Below, piece after piece: positions 9,034 through 20,286 of a stretch of 64,000 nucleotides of DNA (the stretch's first letter is position 1; each line of letters begins with the position of its first letter). The stretch is from Streptomyces orinoci. GTDB lineage: Bacteria > Actinomycetota > Actinomycetes > Streptomycetales > Streptomycetaceae. The stretch lies in NCBI RefSeq assembly GCF_003121295.1, contig NZ_PHNC01000012.1, positions 124,001-188,000 of the forward strand. The letters run 5' to 3'. The notes under the pieces are model-generated. The model worked only from the letters and a program-made list of their open reading frames with translations, did no database searches and was not told where the DNA came from. The position numbers and the translations under genes were made by a program.

Positions 9034-10448
9034 GCCTGCGGGCCAGGTTTCCGTGCAGCCGGCGCTCGCTGCTCACCGCGGCGGCCGTGGTCCCCTTGAC
9101 CGCGGCCGCCGCGGCCGGTGACGGCGCCGCGGGGCAGCCTCCGGCCGCCGGGGGACAGCGCTACTTCCCCCGGCACGGGTCCTATGGCCACCGGACCCTG
9201 GCCTATGACCTGCGGCTGGCCTATGACCCGGACCGGGCGTGGCTGGACGGCCACGCCCGGATCCGGGCGGTCGCCAATGACACCCTGGGCCGGGTCGAGC
9301 TGGACCTGGCCCGGCTGAAGGTGGGCGAGGCCCGGGTGGACGGGGAACCGGCCGCCGTCCACCGGCGGGACGGCAAGGTGCTGCTCGGCCCGGCCCGGCC
9401 GCTGGCCGCCGGACAGCCGTTCGTCATGGACATCGCCTACGCCGGGCGTCCCAAGCCGGTCAGCACCCCCTTCGGCGGGGTCGGCTGGGACCGCACCGGG
9501 GACGACCACGACGGGACCCTGGTGGCCTCCCAGCCGGTGGGCGCGCCGTCCTGGTTCCCCTGCAACGACCGGCCCGACGACAAGGCGGCCTACACCTTCG
9601 CGGTGACCGTGCCGCGCGGGCACCACGCCCTGGCCAACGGGACCTTGCGGGAGCGGCAGGAGGTGGAGGACGGGGTGCGCTGGACCTACCACCACCCCGG
9701 GCCGATGGCCACCTATCTGGCGGCGGTGTACACCGGGCGGTTCGGGGTGGACGACCTCTCCGCGCCGGTGCCGGTGCGGATCGCCTACCCCGCGGATCTG
9801 GCCGAGGAGGCCCGGTACGACCTGGGGCGGCAGCCGGAGATGCTGCGGCTGTTCACCGGGCTCTTCGGGGAGTACCCCTTCGAGTCCTATGGCGCGGTGG
9901 TGGTGGACGCGGATCTGGCGGCGCCGGTGGAGAACCAGACGCTGTCGGTGTTCGGACGCAACCATGTGGACGGGCAGCGGAGTTGGGAGACGCTGGTGGC
10001 GCATGAGATCGCGCACCAGTGGTTCGGCAACAGCGTGGGGCTGGCGGACTGGCGGCATATCTGGCTGAACGAGGGGTTCGCCACCTATGCGGAATGGCTG
10101 TGGTCCGAGCACATCGGGGAGGACGGGGCGGAGGTTCTCGCCCGGCGGGCCTGGCTGGACCTTTCGGCGCGGCGGCAGAATCTGCGGATCGCCGACCCGG
10201 GGCGGCGGCACTTGTTTGACGACCGCGTTTATGTGCGCGGCGCTTGTGCGTTGCATGCGCTGCGGCTGGCGGTGGGGGACGAGTGCTTTTTCCGGGTGCT
10301 GCGGAGCTGGCATGCGGTGCATCGGGGTGGGTGTGCGGATACGGCCGCTTTCCTCGCGCATGCGGAGCGGGTTGTGGGGCGGCCCCTGGGGACCGTGCTT
10401 CAACCGTGGCTGTTCGAGCGGTCGTTGCCGAGGTTTGATGTCGGCTGA
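9021..10448 (+). CDS. Secreted M1-family aminopeptidase, candidate polymer-degrading enzyme (Pld-like)
   Basis: This is a zinc aminopeptidase of the M1 family, 475 residues. The zinc site HEIAHQWFGN lies near residue 329, with NEGFATYAEWLW supplying the third ligand. VENQT stands for the family GAMEN motif. The N-terminus has a Tat-like signal, SRRSLLT followed by an Ala-rich core. The best start is ATG 9021, inside the last codons of the pls-like gene, so the two are translationally coupled by a 13-base overlap. An upstream GTG at 9003 would add six residues. In epsilon-polylysine producers an M1-type peptidase (Pld) trims the polymer from its end. The overlap makes that role likely here but it is unproven. 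A perfect hairpin follows the stop. Confidence 0.93.
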   Translation: MRGLSLRARFPCSRRSLLTAAAVVPLTAAAAAGDGAAGQPPAAGGQRYFPRHGSYGHRTLAYDLRLAYDPDRAWLDGHARIRAVANDTLGRVELDLARLKVGEARVDGEPAAVHRRDGKVLLGPARPLAAGQPFVMDIAYAGRPKPVSTPFGGVGWDRTGDDHDGTLVASQPVGAPSWFPCNDRPDDKAAYTFAVTVPRGHHALANGTLRERQEVEDGVRWTYHHPGPMATYLAAVYTGRFGVDDLSAPVPVRIAYPADLAEEARYDLGRQPEMLRLFTGLFGEYPFESYGAVVVDADLAAPVENQTLSVFGRNHVDGQRSWETLVAHEIAHQWFGNSVGLADWRHIWLNEGFATYAEWLWSEHIGEDGAEVLARRAWLDLSARRQNLRIADPGRRHLFDDRVYVRGACALHALRLAVGDECFFRVLRSWHAVHRGGCADTAAFLAHAERVVGRPLGTVLQPWLFERSLPRFDVG

Positions 10449-10522
10449 CCGCGGGTGGGTGGGGCTCCCACCCGCGCACCACCCGTAACCCTCATCCGAG
10501 TTGGCCGAGCTCTCCCGTGGGT

Positions 10523-10550
10523 GGCCGGGCGCCGTTGGCGGCGCCCGGCC
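10523..10550. terminator. Bidirectional terminator between the M1 peptidase and tex
   Basis: This is a perfect 12-bp stem (GGCCGGGCGCCG and its complement) with a TTGG loop. It sits between two convergent genes that stop at 10448 and 10557, so it can serve both. Confidence 0.85.
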
Positions 10551-10556
10551 GGTCGG

Positions 10557-12872
<2,316 letters not shown>

Positions 12873-12959
12873 GATCACGCTCCGCATTCTGTTCCAGCCG
12901 TGATCTGCATTGTGGCAGGTGCCGCCGACAGCGCCGAAGGAGCCGCCCGGGGGCCCGGC

Positions 12960-13772
12960 TCAGTTCCGGCCGGAGTGGGCGGCCGGGCCGCCGGAGCCCT
13001 TGCCGGCGGCGCCGGAGAGCAGGTCGGCGGGGAAGCCGCCGGCCTGCACCAGGGCCGCGGTGAAGCCCTTGGCCAGCTCGGTGAGCCGGGCCACCCCTGC
13101 CGCGCCCAGGTGTTCATAGGGAGCGGCGTCCAGCCGGTCGGTCTCCGCCTCCAGGTGGTCCCGCAGCGCGGTGCCCGCCTCGGTGAGCGCGCCCCGCTCG
13201 TCCAGCAGCCCGCGCTCGGTGAGCCGGCGGCGGGCGGCGGTCAGCTCCTCCTGGCTCCAACCCCGGGTGATCAGCAGCCATTTGTCCGACATGCCCTGGC
13301 CGGTGGCGGAGTGGCTGACCAGCGACTCCACCGGGTCCAGCCCGGAGGCGGCCAGCAGCGCCATATGCCCGTCGCCGCGGTGCTCGCGCAGCAGGGTGGC
13401 GGCATGCCACAGGGCCAGATGCGGGGCCCGGGGTATCGGCAGATCGGCATGTGCGGCGTACACCGGGCGGACCGCCCGCCCACAGCCCTCGGCGGCGCGC
13501 AGCGCCAGCTCGGCCGACTCGGCCAACTCAGCGGATTCCAGGGTCTTTTCGCCCGGCAGCCGGCGCAGGGTGGCGTCCACCGCGCGCAGCCGGGCGTCCA
13601 GTACCCGCTGCGGGTCGGCGGTGTCCCAGACCGCGGGCAGATGCCGGGCCACCAGCTCATGGCTGAAGTTGTGGAAGGCCGCGGTCACCACGCCCGGACC
13701 GACGCGGCCCATGGCGGCGCTGCGCGAGGCCAGATAGCCGGCCTGGAAGTCCTCGAAGCCCTTATGTTTCAC
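12960..13772 (-). pseudogene. SCO6745-family protein, 5' end removed by a TnpB-type insertion
   Basis: The product from KGFEDFQAGYLASRSAAMG to its end reads as an SCO6745-family protein of unknown function. The family normally has about 25-30 more residues before the GYxxxRAAxxG-type segment. Here the reading frame stops making sense at 13772, exactly where the insertion element begins. The only start left is a GTG at 13772 that falls within the junction pentamer TTCAC (GTGAA on this strand), and it has a C-rich upstream region with no ribosome site. I could not find the missing N-terminal fragment on the far side of the element (15480-15848). The gene is therefore probably dead, or makes a shortened product at low level. 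It sits next to tex, as the family member does in S. coelicolor (recalled). Confidence 0.7.
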
Positions 13773-15480
13773 ATGGGGGGTGGTGTGTCGGTGGGTGTGG
13801 GTAGGTTGGCTGGTGTTGGTCTGCGGGTGGGGTGGCTGTGGGAGGGCGGTTGTGCGGTCGATCGTTGCGCCGTTCGTTGCCCCTGGGCCGGGTGGTGTTG
13901 CTATCCGTGCGCGGCTGAAGCAGCTCACGCCCGGGGATGAGAGGGTGTTGCGGCTGGCCGGTGGCCATCTGGGTGCGCTGGCCGGGCGGGATCTCAAGGC
14001 TCGCTGTGCGGCCGGTGTTGAGCACGACAGCCATCGGTGGGCGGAGCGCAAGCGGACCTGACCGGGGAGCCGTCCTCCCGCCGGGCCGGGAGCATCACCA
14101 AGGCCACCCACGACCAGTGGGCACTGTCCCGGCGCGCCCAGCTCGCCCACATCCACAGCCTCGAAGCGGGTATCCGTACCCTCACGCACCGGCTCTCCCT
14201 CGGCGTGGGTGAGAGGGGGACGAAGAGGGCTCCGGGCGGCTACCGCTCCAGGCAGGAGTGGTTCGCCAAGAGGCGGCGTCTGGGCGTGCTTGAGGACCGG
14301 CTGGCCGCTGAGCGGGCCGACCGGCAAGCCGGGCGTGTGCGCGTCACGCGCGGCAGTGCACGCCTGCTCCATACCCGGCACCACCTGGCCGCCGCGCAGC
14401 TCACCGAGGATGAGTGGCGTCGGCGCTGGGCGGCTGGGCGCCGTTTCCTCCAGGCCGACGGCGAAGGCGGTAAACCGTTCGGCAACGAGACCATCCGCGT
14501 CACCCCGGGCGGTGAGGTATCGCTCAAACTGCCCGCTCCGCCGGCGCACTTGGCCAATGCCCGGCACGGCCGGTATGTGCTCACCGGCACGGTGGCCTTC
14601 CATCACCGGGGCGAGGAGTGGGCCGACCGCGTCACCGGCAACCGGGCGGTGGCCTACCGCATCCACGAAGACACCCAGCGCCAACGCTGGTACTTCACCG
14701 CAACCTGGACCACCCCACCACTCAAGACCGTCCCACTGGCACAGGTCCGTGCCGGTGGGCTGATCGGTGTGGACACCAACGCCGACCACCTGGCCGCCTG
14801 GCGCCTCGATACCCACGGCAACCCCATGGGTGAGCCGCGCCGGTTCTTCTTCGGCCTCTCCGGCAGCGCCGCCCACCGCGATGCGCAGATCCGTCACGCC
14901 CTGACCCGCCTGGTGCACTGGGCCAGGCGGTGCGGGGTGGCCATCGCGATCGAAGACCTGGACTTCGCAGCGGACAAGACCCGGGAGAAACACGGCGGAC
15001 GCAAGCGGTTCCGGAACCTGATCTCCGGCATGCCCGTGAGCAGAGTGCGCGCCCGGCTGGTCAGCATGGCCGCTGAACTCGGCATCACCATCGTCGCCGT
15101 GGACCCGGGCTACACCAGCAAGTGGGGCGCCCAGCACTGGCAACAACCCCTCACCCACAACAGCAGAAAGACCACCCGCCACGACGCGGCAGCCGTGGCC
15201 ATCGCAAGACGCGCCCTGGGGCATCCGATCCGGCGACGGACGGCACCGCCCCCGCATGACCGGAGAGATCGTGCGGGGCATCGGACCGTCCAGGCCCGAC
15301 CGGGCACCCCAGGGCGTGAGGAAACCCGCCCCTCCATTCCCGGACAACGGACACGATCCGCCTGCCCGGACGCGAGCGCGAAAGCGGGAGACCAGTGCGC
15401 CCAACACCGTTCGGGGCACACGGCTGAGCCCGGGCCTGGCAACAGGACCCCCTCCCGCTCAGTCACCAGGAACGGTTGAG
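13773..15480 (+). mobile_element. IS200/IS605-like element carrying only tnpB (no tnpA)
   Basis: The left boundary is inferred from the end of homology of the interrupted minus-strand gene. The pentamer TTCAC (13768-13772) directly precedes it, in the place where elements of this group have a target-adjacent motif. There is no target duplication or terminal inverted repeat, as expected for the group. A G/T-rich left end (13775-13850) precedes tnpB. The region after the last RuvC motif (about 15230-15480) is G+C-rich with protein-unlike coding, as seen where guide-RNA sequence overlaps a tnpB 3' end. The right boundary is only approximate. No TnpA transposase is present, so movement would need help from another copy. 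Confidence 0.6.
13852..15479 (+). pseudogene. tnpB: TnpB-like RuvC nuclease gene with a frameshift near 14058
   Basis: The gene begins at GTG 13852 (GGAGG six bases upstream) and reads VAIRARLKQLTPGDERVL to WAERKRT, then meets TGA at 14059. The family sequence resumes one frame away with LTGEPSSRRAG and runs to 15479. One missing C in ACC-CTG explains it. The downstream part keeps all three RuvC acids: Asp in GVDTNADH, Glu in AIEDLDF and Asp in RHDAAAVAIAR. The zinc-finger Cys pairs of standard TnpB are absent (the stretch TSKWGAQHW has none). A separate GTG at 14037 could start the long second frame. The product is therefore either inactive or a shortened RuvC protein. A sequencing error is possible. 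The last 85 residues look non-protein-like. Confidence 0.7.
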
Positions 15481-15848
15481 GACGGAGAAGCATGGCCGGC
15501 TGGGGCCGGTGGCGAAAGTGGTCATATGCCGCACGGTATCGGCGAGTTGGCGGCGTGGGCAGTCCTGGAGGTTGCGGGGTGATGGGGGACGGCATCGGCC
15601 TGGGGCTCACCTTGTCCGGGCACCTGACGGACCGCACGGCGCAGTTGATCCAGTTGATAAATGAAGTGTGATCCCCAACTGCCGTACGGCGCGAGCTCGC
15701 CAGGGAAGGCCCCGGGCCGAACTGGTGGGCGTGAGTGGCGCCGCCTGCGCGGCAGGCGGTAGGACGCCCCATGAGGAGCGCGGAGCGGCAGTGATATGCG
15801 GCTCTGCTGCGTGGGCGCGAGCACCCCTCACGGCCCGCGGCCAACCGC
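15480..15848. other. 369-bp gap with no convincing gene
   Basis: This stretch lies between the tnpB stop and the enoyl-CoA hydratase stop. It has several short open frames on both strands, none with normal codon bias, a ribosome site and a recognisable product together. A small plus-strand frame (15580-15671) reads MGDGIGLGLTLSGHL but is unsupported. It may include the right end of the insertion element. A GGCCGGC/GCCGG hairpin-like stretch lies at about 15493-15509. Confidence 0.4.
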
Positions 15849-16619
15849 TCAGCCCCGCCAGCCGAAGCGCGGTACCCGCCGCTCCAGGAAAGCGGCAACC
15901 CCTTCCACCGCCTCGCCACTCCGCCGCGCGCACCGCGCCCAGTGCGCCACGCGCTCGTCCGCCACTGCCCCCGCACCCGCTCCGACGAACTCCTTCGCCG
16001 CTGCCTGGGTCAGCAAAGAGCGCGACGCCAGGGTACGGGCGAACTCCGCCACCCGGCCGTCCAGTTCGGACGCGGGCCACACCTCGTCCACCAGGCCCGT
16101 CCGCAGCGCCCGCTGAGCGTCGATCAACTCGGCCGAGAACAGGAGGTACTTGGCCGTGGCGGGGCCCACCAGTCCGGCCAGCCGGCGGGTGGAGGAGGCC
16201 GGGTAGACGATGCCCAGCCGGGCCGGGGTGACGCCGAAGGAGGCGTCCTCGGCCGCGAAGCGCAGGTCAGAGGCGACCGCCAGCTGGCAGCCGCCGCCCA
16301 CACAGTGCCCCCGCACCACGGCCAGCACCGGCTTGGGGAAGGCTGCCAGCGCCTCTTCCGCCTCGGCCGCCAGCCGCCGCGAGGCGTCGCCGCCGTCCTC
16401 CCTCATGCCCGAGATATCGGCACCGGCGCAGAAGGTGTCGCCCTCGCCGGTGAGCACCAGCACCCGTACCCCCGGATCGTCCGCGCAGCGCCGCAGCAGC
16501 CGGGGCAGCTCCCGCCACATCCGTTCCGTCATCGCGTTCCGCCGCGCTGGATTGGCGATACGGATGGTGGCCGTGGTGTCGCTGATGTCCAGGTGCAGTG
16601 CGGGCTGTGCGGGCTCCAT
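15849..16619 (-). CDS. Enoyl-CoA hydratase/isomerase (crotonase) family protein
   Basis: This crotonase-fold enzyme of 256 residues is predicted to act on an acyl-CoA thioester in the cytoplasm. The oxyanion-hole segments are present: NPARRNAM then FCAGADISGM, and VRGHCVGGGCQLAVASDLRFA. One catalytic Glu position appears in the stretch LGIVYPASSTRRL as a non-acidic residue, so a hydratase reaction is not assured; isomerase or other crotonase chemistry remains possible. The start is ATG 16619 (MEPAQPAL). A longer frame upstream has no family similarity. It is monocistronic, transcribed away from the HATPase gene, with a 246-bp divergent gap that probably holds both promoters. Confidence 0.9.
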   Translation of the reverse strand: MEPAQPALHLDISDTTATIRIANPARRNAMTERMWRELPRLLRRCADDPGVRVLVLTGEGDTFCAGADISGMREDGGDASRRLAAEAEEALAAFPKPVLAVVRGHCVGGGCQLAVASDLRFAAEDASFGVTPARLGIVYPASSTRRLAGLVGPATAKYLLFSAELIDAQRALRTGLVDEVWPASELDGRVAEFARTLASRSLLTQAAAKEFVGAGAGAVADERVAHWARCARRSGEAVEGVAAFLERRVPRFGWRG

Positions 16620-16865
16620 GTGCCGGATGCTATCCGGGCCCGGTCCGGCCCCGCCGACGACGGGTTGCCGGAGAACCCAGTTCCGGATCGCTCGGCGAAA
16701 GGCGATCAACGCAGCCAGGAACAGTCGCGAGAGTGACTGCGGCATACGCACGCGATCAAATCACGTCGATAGCAGGCGACTTCTGGTCAGCTGCCCGGTA
16801 CCGGGTTCAACCTTCCCAAGACTTCGGTTGTGCGGTGGAGCCACGGTGAGGGGTTGGTATCGGAC

Positions 16866-17384
16866 ATGGAGATCCTCGGGAGCGTTCCCCCGGAACCGGG
16901 GCAGGCCCCGCCCTGCGAACCGGCCGCCCGCCCCGGCTACCGAGCCACCTGGCGCCTCACCGCCCCCGCGCTCCCCTCCTCGGTGCCCCGGGCCCGGCAC
17001 GAGGTACAGGACCTGATGGCCCGTCAGGGCGTGCCGCTGACCCGGGACCGGCTGGACGGGCTGCTGCTGATTGTCTCCGAACTGGTCACCAACGCCGTGC
17101 AGCACGCCGCCCTGCTCTCCCCCGAGGTGGCCGTGGAGGTGTCCATCGGCCCGGCCTGGATCCGGGTGGCGGTGGCCGACGACCACCCCTGCCGCCCCCG
17201 GCAGCTGGCGGCCGACGAGGAGCGGATCGGCGGCCGGGGGCTGCTGCTGGTCCAGGCCATCGTGGCGGAGGCGGGCGGCGCCTGCGACGTGGAGTGCACC
17301 CCGGGCGGCGGCAAGGTGGTCTGGGCCACGCTGCCGGTGCCCCCGCCCCGCCCGGCCCTCACCAGCCGGCCGACGCCCCGGTGA
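16866..17384 (+). CDS. ATP-binding protein, anti-sigma-factor-like HATPase
   Basis: This is a 172-residue protein of the small GHKL/HATPase_c_2 group (RsbW/SpoIIAB-like) that is abundant in Streptomyces. The N-box is LLLIVSELVTNAVQHA and the G-boxes lie around VAVADDHP and GGRGLLLVQAIV. Such proteins act as anti-sigma kinases or partner with regulators; no cognate sigma factor or antagonist is adjacent, so its partner is unknown. The start is ATG 16866. Its last 26 bases overlap the 3' end of the convergent idi gene, so the two transcripts are complementary at their ends. Confidence 0.85.
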   Translation: MEILGSVPPEPGQAPPCEPAARPGYRATWRLTAPALPSSVPRARHEVQDLMARQGVPLTRDRLDGLLLIVSELVTNAVQHAALLSPEVAVEVSIGPAWIRVAVADDHPCRPRQLAADEERIGGRGLLLVQAIVAEAGGACDVECTPGGGKVVWATLPVPPPRPALTSRPTPR

Positions 17385-17967
17385 CCTCCCGGATCGCCGG
17401 ACGCGCGGTGTCCAGCACGGTCATGAACCAGGCCGAGAACCGCGCCCGCTCCCGCAGCTCGTCCAGCTGGGCGGGGGTGACAAAGGCGGTCTCCTCCACC
17501 TCCGCCGGATCCGGGGCCGGCGCCGCCCGCACGGTGCCCACGAACAGGTGGTTGTACTCCTGCTCCACCAGGCCGGACAGCGGGTCGGGGTGGTTGTAGC
17601 GCACCGTCCCGGCCTCGCGCAGCAGCGCGGGCGCCACGCCCAGCTCCTCGCCGGTGCGGCGGGCGGCCGCGACAAACGGCGGCTCCCCGGGATAGGGGTG
17701 GCCGCAGCAGGTGTTGGACCAGACACCGGGGGAGTGGTACTTCCCCAGCGCCCGCCGCTGCAGCAGCAGCCGCCCGGCCTCGTCGAAGAGGAAGACCGAG
17801 AAGGCGCGGTGCAGCCGGCCGGGGGCGAGGTGCGCGGAGACCTTCTCGGCCGTACCGATGGTTCTGCCGCTCTCGTCCACCAGCTCCAGCATGATCGGTT
17901 CGGTGTTGTCGGCGGAGGGGGCGGTGCTCGACTCGGTGGTGCGGCCCTCGGCTGATGTGATCGGCAT
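17359..17967 (-). CDS. idi: Isopentenyl-diphosphate delta-isomerase, type I
   Basis: This enzyme interconverts IPP and DMAPP for isoprenoid synthesis. It is a Nudix-fold type I isomerase of 202 residues. The motifs are HRAFSVFLFDE, the active-site Cys in WSNTCCGHP, AARRTGEELGV (Nudix-like box) and EYNHLFVG with the second Glu. The start is ATG 17967 (MPITSAEGR); a longer frame upstream adds only unlike sequence. It is the last gene of a minus-strand run galE, CDF transporter, idi, and lies about 10 kb before the hopanoid operon that would consume its products. A type I enzyme near the hopanoid locus agrees with the S. coelicolor order as I recall it. Confidence 0.95.
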   Translation of the reverse strand: MPITSAEGRTTESSTAPSADNTEPIMLELVDESGRTIGTAEKVSAHLAPGRLHRAFSVFLFDEAGRLLLQRRALGKYHSPGVWSNTCCGHPYPGEPPFVAAARRTGEELGVAPALLREAGTVRYNHPDPLSGLVEQEYNHLFVGTVRAAPAPDPAEVEETAFVTPAQLDELRERARFSAWFMTVLDTARPAIREVTGASAGW

Positions 17968-18059
17968 TGACCATCCTCGGTGTCGGACTTCGACCTTCCA
18001 GTCTGCCGTACCCGGACTTTCCCGCCACGCCGGACGGCCGATGGAGGCTGCCCACCGCG

Positions 18060-19007
18060 TCAGTGGCACAACCGCGCCTCATGCGCGGCATGCCCCCCGG
18101 GCTCCAGCTGGAAGGTGCAGTGCTCCACGTCGAAATGCTCGCCCAGGCAGTCCTGGAGGTCGTGCAGCATCTTCTCGTGCCCCGCCGCGTCCAGCGCCTC
18201 CGCCTGGACCACCACATGCGCGGACAGCACCGGCATCCCGGAGGTGATCGTCCACACATGCAGGTCATGGACGTCCACCACCCCCGGCAGGGCGGTCATA
18301 TGCGCCCGTACCTGGTCCAGGTCCACATTCCGCGGCGCGGCCTCCAGCAGCACGTCCAGCGCCTCCCGCAGCAGCCGCAGGGTACGCGGCACGATCATCA
18401 GGGCGATCAGCAACGAGGCCGCCGGGTCGGCCCGGGTCCAGCCGGTGGCCATGATCACCAGGGCGGAGAGGACCACCGCCAGCGAGCCCAGCGCATCCGA
18501 GAGCACCTCCAGAAACGCCCCGCGCACATTGAGGCTCTCCCGCTGGCCGCGCATCAGCAGCCCCAGGGAGATCAGATTGGCCACCACGCCCACCAGGCCG
18601 AAGGCCACCGTGAGCCCGCCGGGCACCGCGGTCGGCTCGGCGAACCGCTGGATCGCCTCCAGCAGGATGAAGCCGCCCACGCCCAGCAGCAGCAGACAGT
18701 TGAGCAGGGCCGCCAGGATCTCGGCGCGGGCATAGCCATAGGTGCGCCGCCCGCTCGCCGGGCGGTTGGCGAAGTGGATGGCCACCAGCGCCATGGAGAC
18801 CCCCACCGCGTCGGTGGCCATATGCCCGGCGTCCGCCAGCAGCGCCAGCGAGCCGGTGAGCGCGCTGCCCACCACCTCCGCCACCAGCACGGTCAGGGTG
18901 ATGCCCAGGGTGATCCGCAGCCGTCCCCGGTAGGCGGCCGCCGCCGTGGTGCCCGCGGCCGGCGGGGGCCCGCCATGCGCATGGCCGTGGTCATGACCTG
19001 CACCCAT
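18060..19007 (-). CDS. Cation diffusion facilitator family metal exporter
   Basis: This is a proton-coupled divalent metal exporter of the CzcD/ZnT type with 315 residues. The N-terminus is His-rich (GHDHGHAHGG), followed by six predicted helices and a C-terminal cytoplasmic ferredoxin-like domain (VDVHDLHVWTITSGMPVLSAHV) and a final His cluster. Helix 2 carries the usual DAGHMATD metal site. In helix 5 the usual HxxxD is ExxxD (EVLSDALGS), so metal preference could differ from plain zinc. The start is ATG. It lies 39 bases after galE and 92 bases before idi on the same strand, perhaps as one transcript. Confidence 0.93.
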   Translation of the reverse strand: MGAGHDHGHAHGGPPPAAGTTAAAAYRGRLRITLGITLTVLVAEVVGSALTGSLALLADAGHMATDAVGVSMALVAIHFANRPASGRRTYGYARAEILAALLNCLLLLGVGGFILLEAIQRFAEPTAVPGGLTVAFGLVGVVANLISLGLLMRGQRESLNVRGAFLEVLSDALGSLAVVLSALVIMATGWTRADPAASLLIALMIVPRTLRLLREALDVLLEAAPRNVDLDQVRAHMTALPGVVDVHDLHVWTITSGMPVLSAHVVVQAEALDAAGHEKMLHDLQDCLGEHFDVEHCTFQLEPGGHAAHEARLCH

Positions 19008-19046
19008 GCCGTCCTCCCTGGCTCGCGCCGCCGCGGCCCGGGTCGG

Positions 19047-20039
19047 CTACGGCCGCCCGGCGACCGCCTGCGGGCGGTGCAGGCACCAGCCCTCCCAGGC
19101 CGAGGTGACCATGCTGCGCACATCGTGCACCGGCCGCCAGCCCAGTTCCTCGCCGATCCGCCGGTTGGCGGCCACCACCCGGGCCGGATCGCCGGGGCGG
19201 CGCGGTTCCACCTCGGGCGTCAGATCACCGCGGCCGGTGACCTCGGCGATCAGATCCGCCATCTCGCGCACCGACACCCCCCGCCCGGTGCCCACATTGA
19301 GGGTGAGGTCGCCGCCGCCCGGACGTTCGGCCAGCCGGCGGGCCGCGGCCAGGTGGGCGGTGGCCAGGTCCTCGATATGGATGTAGTCACGGATGCAGGT
19401 GCCGTCCGGGGTGTCGTAGTCATCCCCGAAGATCTTCGGCCGCTCGCCGCGGGTGATCCGGTCGAACATCATCGGGATGATGTTGAACACACCGGTGTCG
19501 GCCAGCTCCGGCCGGGCCGCCCCGGCCACATTGAAATAGCGCAGACAGGCGGTGGAGATGCCGTACGCGGCCCCCGTCGCCCGCACCAGCCACTCCCCGG
19601 CCAGCTTGGTCTGCCCATAGGGGTTGATGGGGACGCAGGGCGTCTCCTCGGTGACCAGCTCCACATCCGGCATCCCGTAGACGGCCGCCGAGGAGGAGAA
19701 GACAAAACTGGGGATCCCGGCCGCCACCACGGCCTCCAGCAGCACGGTCAGGCCGTGCAGGTTCTCCCGGTAGTAGCGCAGCGGCTGCTCCACCGACTCA
19801 CCGACCTGCTTCTTGGCCGCCAGATGCACCACCCCGGTCACACCCAGCTCGGCGAAGGCCCGGTCCAGCACCGGACGGTCCAGCACCGAGCCGTGCACCA
19901 GCGGCACATCCCCGGGCAGCCGGCCGGGCAGGCCGCTGGAGAGGTCGTCCAGTACGGCCACCCGCTCGCCGGCCTCCAGCATGGACCGCGCCACATGCGC
20001 TCCGATGTATCCGGCACCGCCGGTGATCAGCCAGGTCAT
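19047..20039 (-). CDS. galE: UDP-glucose 4-epimerase
   Basis: This NAD-dependent short-chain dehydrogenase (330 residues) interconverts UDP-glucose and UDP-galactose. The Rossmann motif ITGGAGYIGAHV starts at residue 5. The catalytic Ser lies in FSSSAAVYG and the Tyr/Lys pair in YGQTK. RDYIHIEDLA and TLNVGTGRGVSVREM are typical of GalE. It is divergent from the DUF5941-led surface polymer operon. It could supply UDP-galactose to that pathway, but that link is inferred from position only. Confidence 0.94.
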   Translation of the reverse strand: MTWLITGGAGYIGAHVARSMLEAGERVAVLDDLSSGLPGRLPGDVPLVHGSVLDRPVLDRAFAELGVTGVVHLAAKKQVGESVEQPLRYYRENLHGLTVLLEAVVAAGIPSFVFSSSAAVYGMPDVELVTEETPCVPINPYGQTKLAGEWLVRATGAAYGISTACLRYFNVAGAARPELADTGVFNIIPMMFDRITRGERPKIFGDDYDTPDGTCIRDYIHIEDLATAHLAAARRLAERPGGGDLTLNVGTGRGVSVREMADLIAEVTGRGDLTPEVEPRRPGDPARVVAANRRIGEELGWRPVHDVRSMVTSAWEGWCLHRPQAVAGRP

Positions 20040-20286
20040 GACGGCACCCTAGACCAGCGGGGCGGGCGGACGAGAAGTCAGCACGGCGGCGGAACTCCCG
20101 GTGCCGCCCGATCGTCCTGTCGGTGGCGGGCGGCCGCGGTGACCACCGGCTCCCGGTGATCCGATAGCCTCTGCCGACGTGCCGCACGCCTGCCCGGGAC
20201 CGGGTTACCGCGTGCCAGCGCCCGCTGCCCGGACATCCCGCTGGACCGAGGCGGCCGCCGTCCGCTTCCCCAAGGAGTGAGTTCGT

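Noticed and set aside
14037-14060. Programmed -1 frameshifting in tnpB
   Set aside because: There is no slippery heptamer at the shift (GGACCTGACC), so a simple deletion or sequencing error fits better.
12960-15419. A single 819-residue minus-strand frame across the SCO6745-like gene and the insertion element
   Set aside because: Only the part below 13772 has family similarity and normal codon bias. The rest is the reverse complement of tnpB and reads as low-complexity sequence.
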